Assembly (NCBI GenBank): GCA_021793645.1
Contig: JAJYSJ010000006.1
Coordinates: 3,867-67,866, forward strand
Reading direction: 5' to 3'
Source of the DNA: Bacillota bacterium
GTDB taxonomy: Bacteria; Bacillota; Sulfobacillia; JAJZYS01; JAJYTV01
Length of the DNA stretch: 64,000 bases
Part shown: piece after piece, positions 25,311-35,046 of the stretch
How the letters are laid out: every line of letters starts with the position of its first letter
Position numbering within the stretch: the first letter of the stretch is position 1
The notes under the pieces: model-generated
The model's input: only the letters and a program-made list of their open reading frames with translations
What the model was told of the DNA's origin: nothing
Database searches by the model: none
Made by a program: the position numbers and the translations under genes

Positions 25311-27131
25311 CTATCCGATCTCCTCCTTTACCCGCTTCGCCAGCGCGACGGTGAAGCCGCGCACTGCCGCGATTTCCTCCACGGTCGCGGACTGCACCCC
25401 GCGCAACGAACCGAATCGCTCCAAAAGCGCGCGGCGCCGCTTCGGTCCGATGCCGGGCACGTCATCGAGACGTGAATGCAGGGATGCCTTGCCGCGCCGC
25501 TGGCGATGTAGGCCCAAGGCAAACCGGTGAGACTCGTCGCGCACGAGCTGGAGAAGGGTTCGGCCCGGGTGCCCCTCGCCGAGTTGCAGCGGCTCCGATT
25601 CCTCCGGCAGATATACCTCCTCGTGCTGCTTCGCGAGCGAGATCGTCGGCAGATCCTGCAGGCCCATTTCCTGCAGGACGGACATCACCGAGCTGAGTTG
25701 TCCCTTGCCGCCGTCGATCAGCAGGAGGTCGGGGAATGCGGCGAACTTGCCGCCGCCTTCCCGCTGCTCACGCAGTCCACGCTGAAAGCGCCGGCCCACC
25801 GCCTCGGCGAGCGACGCAAAATCGTTCGGTCCCTGCACCGTCTTGATGCGAAAGCGCCGGTATTCTCCGTAGGCCGGTTGCCCATCGACGAACACGACCA
25901 TGGACGCGACGCTCTCGCGGCCCTGGGTATTGGAAATGTCGAACCCCTCGATGCGTCGCGGCAGCTCCGGCAGACCCAGCGCCTCCTGCAGCGCCTCCAT
26001 CATGCGTCGGGGCCGCGCTTCGCGGTCCTGCGACGCAATGTCGAAGAGTGCGATGCGGGCGTTCTCCTGTGCGATCTGCAATTGCGTCACGCCGGCGCCG
26101 CGCTGTGGCACTTTGACCTCCGCCTTCGCTTCGCGGCGGCTGGCAAGCCACTGTGCAACCACTTCCTGGTCCTGCGGCAGAGCGGGCACAAGCACCTCAC
26201 GCGGCGGCCGCTCCTCCTGGTAGTGCAGCGCCAGCACAGCGGAGACGATCTCGCCCTCGTCATCGTCTTCCGCGACCCGCAGCACGTACCGGTCCCGACC
26301 CACGAGCTTGCCCTCGCGAACCCGGAAGATCTGGCCGACGGCGCGGTCGCCCTCATGCGCAATGCCGACGACGTCGCGCTCCTGCCCCTGTCCCGTGTCC
26401 ACCTTCTGCACGGGAGTCGTCACGTACTCCACGGCGCGGATGCGGTCGCGCAGCTCCGCCGCCTCCTCGAAGCGCAGCCCTTCCGCGGCCTCGTCCATGC
26501 GCAGACGGAGTCGGCTCAGGACCTCCTCGGGATGACCGGAGAGAAAGGCGTCCGCTTCCGCGACCACCTCTCGGTACTGCTCTTCCCCGATCATGCCGAC
26601 GCAGGGGGCACTGCAGCGGCCGATATGGTACATGAGGCACGGCCGCGTCACAGTGCGAAACTTCTGGTCGGAGCAGGTGCGCAGCGGGAAGAGGCGGCGC
26701 ATCACGCGCAGCGTCTCCTGCATGCGCCCGGCGCTTGGAAATGGCCCGAAGTAACGCGCGCCGTCCGCCAGTACCTTGCGTACGACCAGCAGACGCGGGT
26801 ACTTCTCGTTCGTCAACTTGAGGTAGGGGTAGCGCTTGTCGTCCTTCAGAAGAATGTTGAACTTCGGCCGGTGCTCCTTGATCAGGTTCTGCTCAAGCAC
26901 GAGCGCCTCGACCTCGCTGCGCGTGACGATGTACTCCAAGCGGCTCGCGTCCTGAACGAGCCTGATCGTCTTGGCGGCGAGGCCGCGGCTGGACTGGAAG
27001 TAGCTGCGTGTGCGGGCGCGCAGGTTCTTCGCCTTGCCCACGTAGAGCACGGTGTTCTGCTCATCGCGAAAAATATAGACGCCTGGCCGCTCGGGCATCG
27101 CCCTCGCGGCGTCGCGCAGCTGTTCGAACAT
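25311..27131 (-). CDS. uvrC: Excinuclease ABC subunit UvrC
   Basis: UvrC makes the two incisions in nucleotide excision repair. The 606-residue protein has the GIY-YIG 3'-nuclease domain (PGVYIFRDEQNTVLYVGKAKNLRARTR), a UVR domain that binds UvrB (DEAAEGLRFEEAAELRDRIR), the RNase H-like 5'-nuclease domain (EGFDISNTQGRESVASMVVF) and C-terminal helix-hairpin-helix motifs (LDDVPGIGPKRRRALL). It overlaps uvrA by one base (TGATG) and is therefore cotranscribed with it, under the LexA-like box upstream of uvrA. Confidence 0.97.
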   Translation of the reverse strand: MFEQLRDAARAMPERPGVYIFRDEQNTVLYVGKAKNLRARTRSYFQSSRGLAAKTIRLVQDASRLEYIVTRSEVEALVLEQNLIKEHRPKFNILLKDDKRYPYLKLTNEKYPRLLVVRKVLADGARYFGPFPSAGRMQETLRVMRRLFPLRTCSDQKFRTVTRPCLMYHIGRCSAPCVGMIGEEQYREVVAEADAFLSGHPEEVLSRLRLRMDEAAEGLRFEEAAELRDRIRAVEYVTTPVQKVDTGQGQERDVVGIAHEGDRAVGQIFRVREGKLVGRDRYVLRVAEDDDEGEIVSAVLALHYQEERPPREVLVPALPQDQEVVAQWLASRREAKAEVKVPQRGAGVTQLQIAQENARIALFDIASQDREARPRRMMEALQEALGLPELPRRIEGFDISNTQGRESVASMVVFVDGQPAYGEYRRFRIKTVQGPNDFASLAEAVGRRFQRGLREQREGGGKFAAFPDLLLIDGGKGQLSSVMSVLQEMGLQDLPTISLAKQHEEVYLPEESEPLQLGEGHPGRTLLQLVRDESHRFALGLHRQRRGKASLHSRLDDVPGIGPKRRRALLERFGSLRGVQSATVEEIAAVRGFTVALAKRVKEEIG

Positions 27132-29956
27132 CAGTCGCCCGCGAGTGATCTGCGGTGCAGGGTATCTTGGAGGAAGCGCCCGGTGTACGACTGCTTCATC
27201 GCGGCAATCTCCTCCGGGCGACCTTGCGCGATGATCTCGCCGCCTGCTTCACCGCCCTCCGGGCCAAGATCGATGATGTAGTCCGCTGTCTTGATCACGT
27301 CGAGGTTGTGCTCGATCACGAGCACGGTGTTGCCGCTGTCGACGAGGCGGTGCAGAACCTCCAGGAGCCGCTCCACATCGGCCGGATGCAACCCCGTGGT
27401 CGGCTCGTCGAGGATGTAGAAGGTGCGGCCGTCCTGACGCCGGGAGAGTTCCGTCGCCAACTTCACGCGCTGCGCCTCGCCGCCGGAGAGCGTCGTCGCA
27501 GGCTGGCCAAGGCGGATGTAGCCGAGTCCGACCTGGGAGAGCGTCTCGAGCTTGCGGCGGATGCGGGGCTGGGACTGGAAAAACCCGACGGCTTCGTCGA
27601 CCGTCATCTCAAGCACGTCAGAGATCGTCTTGCCCTTGAAACGCACATCCAGCGTCTCCCGGTTGTAGCGCTTGCCCTTGCAGGATTCGCACGGGACGTA
27701 GACGTCCGGAAGGAAGTGCATCTCGATGCGCAAGATGCCATCGCCATGGCACGCTTCACAGCGCCCGCCGCGGACGTTGAACGAGAAGCGGCCCGCCTTG
27801 TAGCCCCGCATGCGGGCCTCTGGCGTCTGGGCGAAGACTTCGCGCACCAGGTCGAAGAGGCCGGTGTACGTCGCGGGGTTGGAGCGCGGCGTGCGGCCGA
27901 TCGGGTCTTGGTCGACGTCGACCACCTTGTCGAGGTGCTCCAGCCCGTCGATGCCCCGGTACGCGAGGGGACGGCGGCGGGCGCCATTCAGTTCCATCGC
28001 CAGTGCTCGGTAGAGGATGTCGTTGACGAGCGTCGACTTCCCGGACCCGGACACGCCCGTCACGGCGATGAACACGCCGAGCGGCAGCTCCACATCCAGG
28101 TTCTTGAGGTTGTTTCCTTGGGCTCCGTGCAGGTGCAGCATCCGCTCGCCGATCGGGCGTCGTACATCCGGTACGGGGATGGAGCGTCGGCCCGAGAGGT
28201 ACTGGCCTGTCAGGGACTCCTCGTTGCGCTCGATCTCCTCGAGCGTCCCCTCCGCGATTACGCGGCCCCCGTGCTCGCCCGCGCCCGGGCCGAAGTCGAT
28301 CAGCCAGTCTGCGGCTCGCCAGGTCTCCTCGTCGTGCTCCACGACAAGGACTGTATTGCCGAGGTCGCGCAGACGGCAGAGTGTCGCCAGCAGCCGGTCG
28401 TTGTCGCGCGGGTGCAGGCCGATCGACGGCTCGTCGAGGATGTAGATGACGCCGACCAGCCCCGATCCGATCTGAGTCGCAAGGCGGATCCGCTGGGCTT
28501 CGCCTCCGGAAAGGGTCGCGGCGGCGCGGTCGAGGGTCAGGTACTCCAGACCGACACTTTCGAGGAACCCGAGCCGTTCCGCGATCTCCCGCAGCACGTC
28601 TCGGGCGATCAGCTGCTCCATCTCGCGCAGTTTGAGTTCCTTCAGGAAGGGCAGCGCATCGCGGACGGCCATTGCCGTGAGGTCCGCGATCGAGCGCTCT
28701 CCGACCGTCACTGCCAAGATCTCGCGCCGCAGGCGCCTCCCCTTGCAAGTCGAGCATGCCACCGGCGACATGTACGCCTCGAGTTCCTGGCGCTGCACAT
28801 CGGAGGAGGCATCGCGGTGGCGCCGGGCCACGTACTCGATGGCCCCCACGAAGTGGGTGCGCCCGCTGCGGCGGCCGTAGGCGCCGACGTAGCCGAAGGG
28901 GACGGGTTCCGCGATGCCGGCGAGCAACGCATCGCGCTGCACGTCCGAGAGTTCGCCGAATGGGGTGTCTGGATCCGCCCCGATCGCCTGCGCTGCCGCC
29001 AGCACCAGTTGTCCGTAGTACTCCGATGTCGCCCAGGGAGCGATTGCACCATCGCGCAGGCTGCGGCGCGCATCTGGCACGATCAGGTCCTCGTCCGGCT
29101 CAAGATGGAAGCCGAGTCCGCTGCAGGCCGGACAGGCGCCGTACGGGTTGTTGAAGGAGAACATGCGTGGGCTGAGCTCCGCGAGGCTCTCCCCGCAGTT
29201 CGGGCAGGCGAAGTTCTGGGAGAAGAGGACGTCCTCCCTGTCGTCGCGCAGAGCCACAGCGAGGCCTTCGCCGAGGCGCAGCGCCGTTTCGAAGGAGTCC
29301 GCAAGGCGTTCGCGGATGCCGTCGCGCATCACAATGCGGTCGACGACCGCCTCGATGGTGTGCTTCTTGTTCTTCTCTAGAGCAATCTCTTCGGAGAGTT
29401 CGCGGACGTGCCCATCGACGCGAACGCGGGAGAACCCTTCGCGCCGTGCGTCCTGCAGCGCTTTCTCATGCTCCCCCTTGCGACCGCGTACAAGCGGCGC
29501 AAGGATCTGCACGCGCGTGCCCTCCGGGTACGCGAGCACTTGGTCGACCATCTGCTCGACCGTCTGCTGCTCGATCGGCCGTCCGCAGGTCGGACAGTGC
29601 GGGTGCCCAATCCTGGCGTAGAGCAGGCGCAGGTAATCGTAGATCTCGGTCACCGTGCCCACAGTGGAGCGCGGATTCCGAGAAGTCGTCTTCTGGTCGA
29701 TCGAGATCGCAGGGCTAAGCCCTTCGATCGCGTCCACGTCCGGCTTGTCCATCTGACCGAGGAATTGCCTCGCGTAGGCGGACAAGGACTCGACATAGCG
29801 ACGCTGACCCTCGGCGTACAGCGTGTCGAAGGCAAAGGAGCTCTTGCCGCTCCCGGAAAGGCCGGTCACGACGACCAGCTTGTCACGCGGTATGCGTAGA
29901 TCTATGTTTTTCAGGTTGTGCTGGCGCGCGCCGCGGACAACGATCTCCCCCGACAA
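27131..29956 (-). CDS. uvrA: Excinuclease ABC subunit UvrA
   Basis: UvrA is the damage-sensing ATPase of nucleotide excision repair. The 941-residue protein has two ABC-type modules. Walker A sequences are [20 protein letters not shown] and [18 protein letters not shown]. Signatures [16 protein letters not shown] and [16 protein letters not shown] are both intact. Zinc modules show CPNCG, CSTCKG and CEACHG...CESCKG. TTG 29956 has AGGGAGG seven bases upstream. The neighbouring gene on the other side is divergent, and the shared gap holds the promoter and a LexA-like operator. Confidence 0.98.
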   Translation of the reverse strand: MSGEIVVRGARQHNLKNIDLRIPRDKLVVVTGLSGSGKSSFAFDTLYAEGQRRYVESLSAYARQFLGQMDKPDVDAIEGLSPAISIDQKTTSRNPRSTVGTVTEIYDYLRLLYARIGHPHCPTCGRPIEQQTVEQMVDQVLAYPEGTRVQILAPLVRGRKGEHEKALQDARREGFSRVRVDGHVRELSEEIALEKNKKHTIEAVVDRIVMRDGIRERLADSFETALRLGEGLAVALRDDREDVLFSQNFACPNCGESLAELSPRMFSFNNPYGACPACSGLGFHLEPDEDLIVPDARRSLRDGAIAPWATSEYYGQLVLAAAQAIGADPDTPFGELSDVQRDALLAGIAEPVPFGYVGAYGRRSGRTHFVGAIEYVARRHRDASSDVQRQELEAYMSPVACSTCKGRRLRREILAVTVGERSIADLTAMAVRDALPFLKELKLREMEQLIARDVLREIAERLGFLESVGLEYLTLDRAAATLSGGEAQRIRLATQIGSGLVGVIYILDEPSIGLHPRDNDRLLATLCRLRDLGNTVLVVEHDEETWRAADWLIDFGPGAGEHGGRVIAEGTLEEIERNEESLTGQYLSGRRSIPVPDVRRPIGERMLHLHGAQGNNLKNLDVELPLGVFIAVTGVSGSGKSTLVNDILYRALAMELNGARRRPLAYRGIDGLEHLDKVVDVDQDPIGRTPRSNPATYTGLFDLVREVFAQTPEARMRGYKAGRFSFNVRGGRCEACHGDGILRIEMHFLPDVYVPCESCKGKRYNRETLDVRFKGKTISDVLEMTVDEAVGFFQSQPRIRRKLETLSQVGLGYIRLGQPATTLSGGEAQRVKLATELSRRQDGRTFYILDEPTTGLHPADVERLLEVLHRLVDSGNTVLVIEHNLDVIKTADYIIDLGPEGGEAGGEIIAQGRPEEIAAMKQSYTGRFLQDTLHRRSLAGD

Positions 29957-29989
29957 TCCGCTTCCTCCCTGGCCACGCTATCTGCGCAA

Positions 29990-29998
29990 AGTATAGCA
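29990..29998 (-). promoter_or_regulatory. uvrA-uvrC promoter, extended -10
   Basis: TGCTATACT on the minus strand is an extended -10 element about 35 bases before the uvrA start. No good -35 is present, as expected for extended -10 promoters. The LexA-like box lies 10 bases upstream and would cover the -35 position. Confidence 0.5.
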
Positions 29999-30007
29999 CA
30001 GGTACTG

Positions 30008-30021
30008 CGTACATTTGTTCG
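30008..30021 (-). promoter_or_regulatory. LexA-like (SOS) box upstream of uvrA
   Basis: CGAACAAATGTACG on the minus strand differs by one base from the Gram-positive LexA/DinR consensus CGAACRNRYGTTYG. Its position upstream of the extended -10, and the SOS control of uvrA in Bacillus, support the call. A similar box precedes uvrB. A plus-strand TATACT at 30023-30028 next to it could also serve the divergent ABC operon. Confidence 0.6.
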
Positions 30022-30114
30022 CTATACTACGGCCAACACCTGCATGGAAATGATGTACAATGTAATTCATCAGTCGTAGAATTACTGCGAATTGACGCGA
30101 AAGAGGTGGCCTCC

Positions 30115-31236
30115 GTGTGGGCGATGGTCGTCAAGGAGTTCCGTCAGATGCGGCGCGACAAGCGAACTCTCGGCATGATGATCGTGCTTCCGGTCATGCT
30201 GCTCGTCATCTTCGGCTACGCCGCCAGCTTCGACGTCTCGAAGATCTCGGCTCTGGTGGTCGGCCCACAGGCAGCCTCTTTCGCGAAGAGGCTCCATGCG
30301 CCGTTCGATCCGGTGCGCTTGGCGGCAAAGGACGGCGTAACGCAGGCGAAAACCTCGCTGCGCGACGGCCAGGCGCAGATTGTCTTCATCGCGGATAAGC
30401 ACAGCGTGCGGGCCATCATCGACGGTACGGACCTCTTCGCGGCGCGGGCGGCGGAAGCGGCCGTAGCGCGCCTCGCCTCCCCGCAGGCCCTGCTCTCCAA
30501 AGTGCTCGCCTCCCTGCCACCCGGGCACGTCCTGACCATACCCGCCAGCGAACTGCCTCCGAAGATCGACGTGCTCTACAACCCGGGTCTCAAGACGGCC
30601 GTCGTGATGGTCCCGGGCCTTGCGGGGATCATCCTCGTGTTCATCGGGACGCTGGTCGCGAGCCTCGGCGTCGTGCGTGAGCGCCAGGCAGGCACACTCG
30701 AGCAGCTCGCCGTGATGCCGCTGTCGCCGTGGGACGTGCTGATTGGGAAGATCGTCCCCTACTTCCTCGTCGCTGCCCTCGATCTCTCAATTGTGCTAGG
30801 CGCCGGCATGCTGCTCTTCGACGTCCCGATGCGTGGCTCCGTGCTCCTGCTCATCCTTGGCGCGCTCCTCTTCCTCTTCGTCACGCTGAGCCTCGGCGTA
30901 TTGATCTCGAGCGTCTCCGAGAACCAGGGCCAGGCAATCCAGCTCGCGATGATGACAATCCTGCCGCAGATTCTTCTCTCCGGGCTGATCTTCCCACTCT
31001 CCTCGATGGCGATCGGAGTCCGCTGGATCGCTTACGTGCTGCCGCTCACCTATTTCATCGAGATCGCACGCGGCGTCATGCTCAAGGGCACGCCGATCAG
31101 CGATCTCTGGCAGCCATTTTTGTTCCTCGGCCTGCTCGGCGCCGTTGCGGTAACGCTTGCGACGCTCCGCTTCCGTCGGCTCCTCTCTCCGTCGCCGCGC
31201 CGTAATGGCCGTCCGCGAGCAGGGACTGCGTCATGA
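30115..31236 (+). CDS. ABC-2 type permease (YbhS/YbhR-like)
   Basis: This membrane subunit of an ABC exporter has 373 residues. It has an N-terminal helix (MMIVLPVMLLVIFGYAASF), a periplasmic-type domain of about 140 residues, then five C-terminal helices with GIILVFIGTLVASLGVVRERQAGTLEQLAVMPL, the ABC-2 signature region. GTG 30115 has AGAGGTGG five bases upstream; GTG 30106 is the alternative. It overlaps the first ATPase gene by 4 bases. Together with two ATPases and a TetR regulator it resembles the E. coli ybhFSR-cecR export system, which points to drug or toxic-compound efflux. Confidence 0.88.
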   Translation: MWAMVVKEFRQMRRDKRTLGMMIVLPVMLLVIFGYAASFDVSKISALVVGPQAASFAKRLHAPFDPVRLAAKDGVTQAKTSLRDGQAQIVFIADKHSVRAIIDGTDLFAARAAEAAVARLASPQALLSKVLASLPPGHVLTIPASELPPKIDVLYNPGLKTAVVMVPGLAGIILVFIGTLVASLGVVRERQAGTLEQLAVMPLSPWDVLIGKIVPYFLVAALDLSIVLGAGMLLFDVPMRGSVLLLILGALLFLFVTLSLGVLISSVSENQGQAIQLAMMTILPQILLSGLIFPLSSMAIGVRWIAYVLPLTYFIEIARGVMLKGTPISDLWQPFLFLGLLGAVAVTLATLRFRRLLSPSPRRNGRPRAGTAS

Positions 31237-32084
31237 ACTGGGGGGTGCGATCCGTTACGGTTCGCTTCGGTAAGCGCATCGCCCTGAGCGACGTAACGTT
31301 CCAGGCCTTGGCGGGACAGGTGAGCGGCATCGTCGGCGGAGACGGGGCGGGAAAGTCCACACTGCTCAGAGCCCTGGTGGGGGCAATCCGTCCTGACGAG
31401 GGTGAAGTCTTGCGACCGGGCGCTCGCCAGATCGGGTACATGCCCTCGACCTCCGGAGTCTACCCAGACCTTTCCGTGGATGAGAACATCGCCTTCGCCG
31501 CCGCAGCCTATAATGTCTCCCGCATGGATCTGCAGGAGCGCGCACATGCGCTTCTTTCAAGAACGGGTCTCGCCGACGTGCACGACCGGCTGGGGGGGCA
31601 ACTCTCCGGGGGAATGCGTCAAAAGCTCGGCGTGCTGTTGGCGATGATCCATCGGCCAAGTCTCCTCGTACTCGACGAGCCGACGACCGGCGTCGACCCC
31701 GTCAGCCGCGCTGGACTCTGGTGGCTCATCGCCCGCGCCGCGGCGGAAGGCGCAGCGGTCGTGCTCTCTACGTCATACGTGGATGAGGCAGAGCGCGCAG
31801 CGCATCTTCTCGTTCTGGACGCAGGGCATCACTTGGCCTCTGGAACACCCGACGACATTATTGCCGCCATGCCTGGAACGATATCCCGGGCTGCAACACG
31901 CCCTCAGGGGGACATGGCCCCCCTCTCCTGGCGGCGTGGTGCCTACTGGCGCGTCTGGTCGCCTCCGGGCGTCGCCTCAGCGGATCGGGCACAAGTCATC
32001 CGACCCGACCTGCAGGATGCGGTGATGGTCGCGTCCCTCGCCCTCGAACGAAAGGAAGCGACGCAAGGAGGTGCTGTGCGGTGA
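31233..32084 (+). CDS. ABC transporter ATPase (first of two)
   Basis: A 283-residue cytoplasmic ATPase. Walker A is GGDGAGKST, the signature is LSGGMRQKLGVLLAM and Walker B is LLVLDEPTTGVDP, all intact. The last 60 residues after the ABC core hold a short extra domain. It overlaps the permease upstream and the second ATPase downstream by 4 bases each, so equal expression is likely. Together with the next gene it corresponds to the two halves of the double ATPase YbhF, here encoded separately. Confidence 0.9.
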   Translation: MNWGVRSVTVRFGKRIALSDVTFQALAGQVSGIVGGDGAGKSTLLRALVGAIRPDEGEVLRPGARQIGYMPSTSGVYPDLSVDENIAFAAAAYNVSRMDLQERAHALLSRTGLADVHDRLGGQLSGGMRQKLGVLLAMIHRPSLLVLDEPTTGVDPVSRAGLWWLIARAAAEGAAVVLSTSYVDEAERAAHLLVLDAGHHLASGTPDDIIAAMPGTISRAATRPQGDMAPLSWRRGAYWRVWSPPGVASADRAQVIRPDLQDAVMVASLALERKEATQGGAVR

Positions 32085-32950
32085 CAGAGCCGCTCGCCGA
32101 GAGTCGCGGCGCGACGCGCCGGTTCGGAGACCATGTGGCGGTGGACAGAGTGAACCTCTCCGTGCGGCCGGGAGAAGTGGTGGGATTGCTGGGGGCGAAC
32201 GGCGCCGGCAAGACGACGCTCCTGCGCATGCTTCTCGGCCTCCTGCCGGCCTCATCCGGCGAGGTGCGGCTATTCGGCGCTGCGCCCTCGCGGGCCACGA
32301 GGCAGCGCATCGGCTACGTGCCGCAGAGCCTCGGGCTCTACGACGACCTGACGGCGCGGGAGAATCTTCGCTTCGCCGCGGCGGTCTTTCACAGCGCCCC
32401 GGGCACGCTGCCGGAGTCCCTTGCTGCCGAGACCCTGCCGCTTGCCCGCCTGCCGCTCGGGACGCAGCGCCGTGTCGCATTCGTGCAGGCGCTGGCGCAT
32501 CACCCGGACCTTCTGATCCTCGATGAGCCGACGTCGGGCGTCGACCCCCTGATGCGCGCCCGGCTCTGGGAGGTCATCCGCGACGCCTCGGACGGAGGGA
32601 TGGGAGTGCTGGTGACGACCCACTACATGGAGGAGGCCGAGGAGTGCGACCGCCTTGTGGTCATGGCGGAAGGCCGTGTGGTCGCCGAGGGCGACCTCCC
32701 CCAGATTCTCGGGGAGGAGCAGGTCGTCGTCGTGGAGACGGACGACTGGGCTGCCGCACTGCAGCGCATGGAAGAGGGAGCGATGGCCCCCGCGCTGGTC
32801 GGAAGAACACTGCGGATCGCGGGGCACACAGTGCCGGAGGTTGAACATGCGCTCGTTGGGATGCCGTGCACCGTGCGCGAGGCCCCGGCTACCCTGGAAG
32901 AGCGATTCGTTCAGATCACGTCCGCAGCGTCGCGCAGCAAACGTTCATGA
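32081..32950 (+). CDS. ABC transporter ATPase (second of two), altered signature
   Basis: This is a 289-residue ATPase paired with the preceding one. Walker A is LLGANGAGKTTLLRML and Walker B is LLILDEPTSGVDPL, with the H-loop in VTTHYMEEAEE. The ABC signature, normally LSGGQ, reads LPLGTQRRVAFVQAL, so the site formed with this signature is probably degenerate. Asymmetric pairs of this kind are common in heterodimeric exporters. It starts with GTG inside the previous stop and ends overlapping the TetR gene. Confidence 0.88.
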   Translation: MTEPLAESRGATRRFGDHVAVDRVNLSVRPGEVVGLLGANGAGKTTLLRMLLGLLPASSGEVRLFGAAPSRATRQRIGYVPQSLGLYDDLTARENLRFAAAVFHSAPGTLPESLAAETLPLARLPLGTQRRVAFVQALAHHPDLLILDEPTSGVDPLMRARLWEVIRDASDGGMGVLVTTHYMEEAEECDRLVVMAEGRVVAEGDLPQILGEEQVVVVETDDWAAALQRMEEGAMAPALVGRTLRIAGHTVPEVEHALVGMPCTVREAPATLEERFVQITSAASRSKRS

Positions 32951-33591
32951 ACGAACCTGATGGCGGCAACCGCCGATCGCGTCGCGGCCGGAGACCGGGT
33001 GAGAGCGGAACCCGCAACGCGATCCTCGCCGCTTCACGCAAGCGCTTCGCGGAGCAGGGCTACGACAATGCAAGCATCCGAGACATTGCAGTCGCCGCGG
33101 GGGTGGACCCCGCACTCGTTCACCACTACTACGGGAGCAAGGAGAGCCTGTTCATCGCCGCGATGCGCCTGCCGAACATTCCGGGGCTCGTGGGGAAGGC
33201 GCTGGAGAGCGACCCTGAAGCGCTTGCAGAAGGCCGGCTCGGAGAGCTGCTTGCGCGCACCGTCGTGATGATCTGGGAGGATAAGACGCTGCAGCGCACG
33301 GCAATCGGGCTCCTGCGGTCCGCGTTGACCCACGAGCGAGCAGCCGCAATGCTGCGGGACTTCGTGCGCAGCACCATTTTCGGCCAGATCGCCAGCACCC
33401 TGCGCTCGCCCGACGCGGAGTATCGCGTTTCGCTCGCAGCGAGCCAGGTGATCGGCCTGCTGATGGCTCGGTACGTTCTGCGGGTGGAGCCGCTCGCCTC
33501 CGCGAGCGGCCAGGAAGTCGTTCGCGCGATCGGCCCTGCTCTCCAACGTTACCTTGCGGGCGATATCGGTACGGACAGCGGCACAGCCTGA
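32947..33591 (+). CDS. TetR-family regulator of the exporter operon
   Basis: A 214-residue repressor-type protein. After a basic N-terminus, the helix-turn-helix reads IRDIAVAAGVDPALVHHYYGSKESLF, the standard TetR form. The C-terminal helical domain binds an unknown ligand. ATG 32947 overlaps the stop of the second ATPase (ATGA), so regulator and transporter are made from one message. This suggests feedback control. CecR of E. coli, which controls ybhFSR, is the closest parallel by context. The longer frame from 32866 is rejected. Confidence 0.9.
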   Translation: MNEPDGGNRRSRRGRRPGESGTRNAILAASRKRFAEQGYDNASIRDIAVAAGVDPALVHHYYGSKESLFIAAMRLPNIPGLVGKALESDPEALAEGRLGELLARTVVMIWEDKTLQRTAIGLLRSALTHERAAAMLRDFVRSTIFGQIASTLRSPDAEYRVSLAASQVIGLLMARYVLRVEPLASASGQEVVRAIGPALQRYLAGDIGTDSGTA

Positions 33592-33776
33592 TCACGGGCA
33601 GGAGGTTCGGGACGTACTTCCTCTGGCGCGCTCCTCGACGATCGATCGCCGAATAGCGCACGAGTTCGCGAGCACCAGCGCGGATTCTGATCCGCGTACC
33701 CTGTTTCGTGGCCAGACCATGACTGGCGTCGCGCCTGTGTTGCGCCTGGGTACGCTACAGGGACGGAGGTGTCGCC

Positions 33777-34988
33777 ATGTCCCCGATCCCTGCCAGTCGC
33801 CTGCGTGACGTCCCGCGCTATATTTTCAGCACGCTCGAGGAGAAGATCGAAGCGGCGAGAGTGGATGGCCGCGAGATCTGCGATCTTTCGCAATCCGACC
33901 CGAACTGGCCCGCATCCGCATCGGTCGTGGAGGCGCTGCGCAAGGCGGCGCTTGATCAAAACGCGCACCGCTACCCGCCCTACGAAGGGGCGAACTCGCT
34001 GCGCGAGGCCTTCGCGGACTGGTACGGGCGCAACTACAGCGCTCCTTGCACGCGCGAGAATGTCCTCATCGTCGAGGGTTCGAAGCTCGCCATCGCGCTC
34101 ATGCCCCTCGCCTACGTCGATCCGGGGGAGTGCGCGCTCATCCCCGATCCAGGCTACCCCACCTACGCTGCGGGCGTTGCCCTTGCGGGCGGCGAGGCCA
34201 TCCCGCTCACGCTGCGGCCGGAACTGCACTACCTCCCCGACTACGGCGACCTCGACGGGGAACGGGTGTCGAACACCCGACTCATGTTCCTCAACTATCC
34301 CCATAACCCGACGGGCGCGGTCGCCACCGTTCCGTTCCTCGAGGAGACGGTGCGCTTCTGCCGGGAGCACGATCTCCCGCTCGCCTACGACCTCGCCTAC
34401 GCAAAGATCGTCCTGCGCGGCCAGGGGCCCGCGCTCTCGGTGCGCGCCGTGCGCGGAGCACAGAGCGTCGCAATTGAGCTCTTCACCTTCTCGAAGTCCT
34501 ACGACATGCAGGGCTTCCGCCTCGGAGCGGCGGTTGGGGACCCGGATCTCCTGGCCCCATTGGCACGGGTGCACGAGAATGTTGCCGCGGGCGCCTACCT
34601 GCCGATCCAGGCTGCGGGCCGCACGGCGTTGGACCCGCACGAGGACCAGGCGCTTGCGGAGCGCGTCGCTGGGTACGTGCGGCGCCAGGAGGTTCTCTCG
34701 AAGGCCATCGCGGAACTCGGCGGCCATGCGACGCGCCCCGACGCCACGGTCTACCTCTGGATGCATGCACCTCGGGGCATGAGCGGTGAGACGTTTGCGA
34801 CAGAACTCCTGGAGCGGGCCGGCATTGCGGTGACGCCAGGCATCGCATTTGGTCAGCAGGGCGAGCGATACGTGCGAATCTCGCTGACTTCGGAGGACGC
34901 GGAGGTGGACGAAGCCGCGCACCGCCTGCGAGCCATCTACGCCGGAGGCTTCGATCAGGCGCCTGCGCGAAGCCTACACGGCCGCTAA
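33777..34988 (+). CDS. Class I/II PLP-dependent aminotransferase
   Basis: A 403-residue fold-type I aminotransferase of the aspartate/LL-diaminopimelate aminotransferase group. Features are YPPYEGANSLREAFADW, the substrate-side PDPGYPTY, NYPHNPTGAV with the PLP-ring Asn, and the Schiff-base lysine in FTFSKSYDMQGFRLG. The late Arg in YVRISL binds the substrate carboxylate. The exact substrate cannot be told from the sequence; DapL-type and AspC-type enzymes both fit. A good Shine-Dalgarno sequence (GGAGG) precedes ATG. It stands alone, 185 bases after the TetR gene, and converges with the lipoprotein gene. Confidence 0.85.
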   Translation: MSPIPASRLRDVPRYIFSTLEEKIEAARVDGREICDLSQSDPNWPASASVVEALRKAALDQNAHRYPPYEGANSLREAFADWYGRNYSAPCTRENVLIVEGSKLAIALMPLAYVDPGECALIPDPGYPTYAAGVALAGGEAIPLTLRPELHYLPDYGDLDGERVSNTRLMFLNYPHNPTGAVATVPFLEETVRFCREHDLPLAYDLAYAKIVLRGQGPALSVRAVRGAQSVAIELFTFSKSYDMQGFRLGAAVGDPDLLAPLARVHENVAAGAYLPIQAAGRTALDPHEDQALAERVAGYVRRQEVLSKAIAELGGHATRPDATVYLWMHAPRGMSGETFATELLERAGIAVTPGIAFGQQGERYVRISLTSEDAEVDEAAHRLRAIYAGGFDQAPARSLHGR

Positions 34989-35046
34989 CCGGCTCGCCTC
35001 GCGCGCGACGAGACGCAACGCGGTCCGCCGCCCTCGTTTCCCTGTC

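Noticed and set aside
27155-29380. Very long plus-strand open frame opposite uvrA
   Set aside because: It is the antisense shadow of a conserved GC-rich gene, with no domain and no ribosome site; uvrA on the minus strand explains the region.
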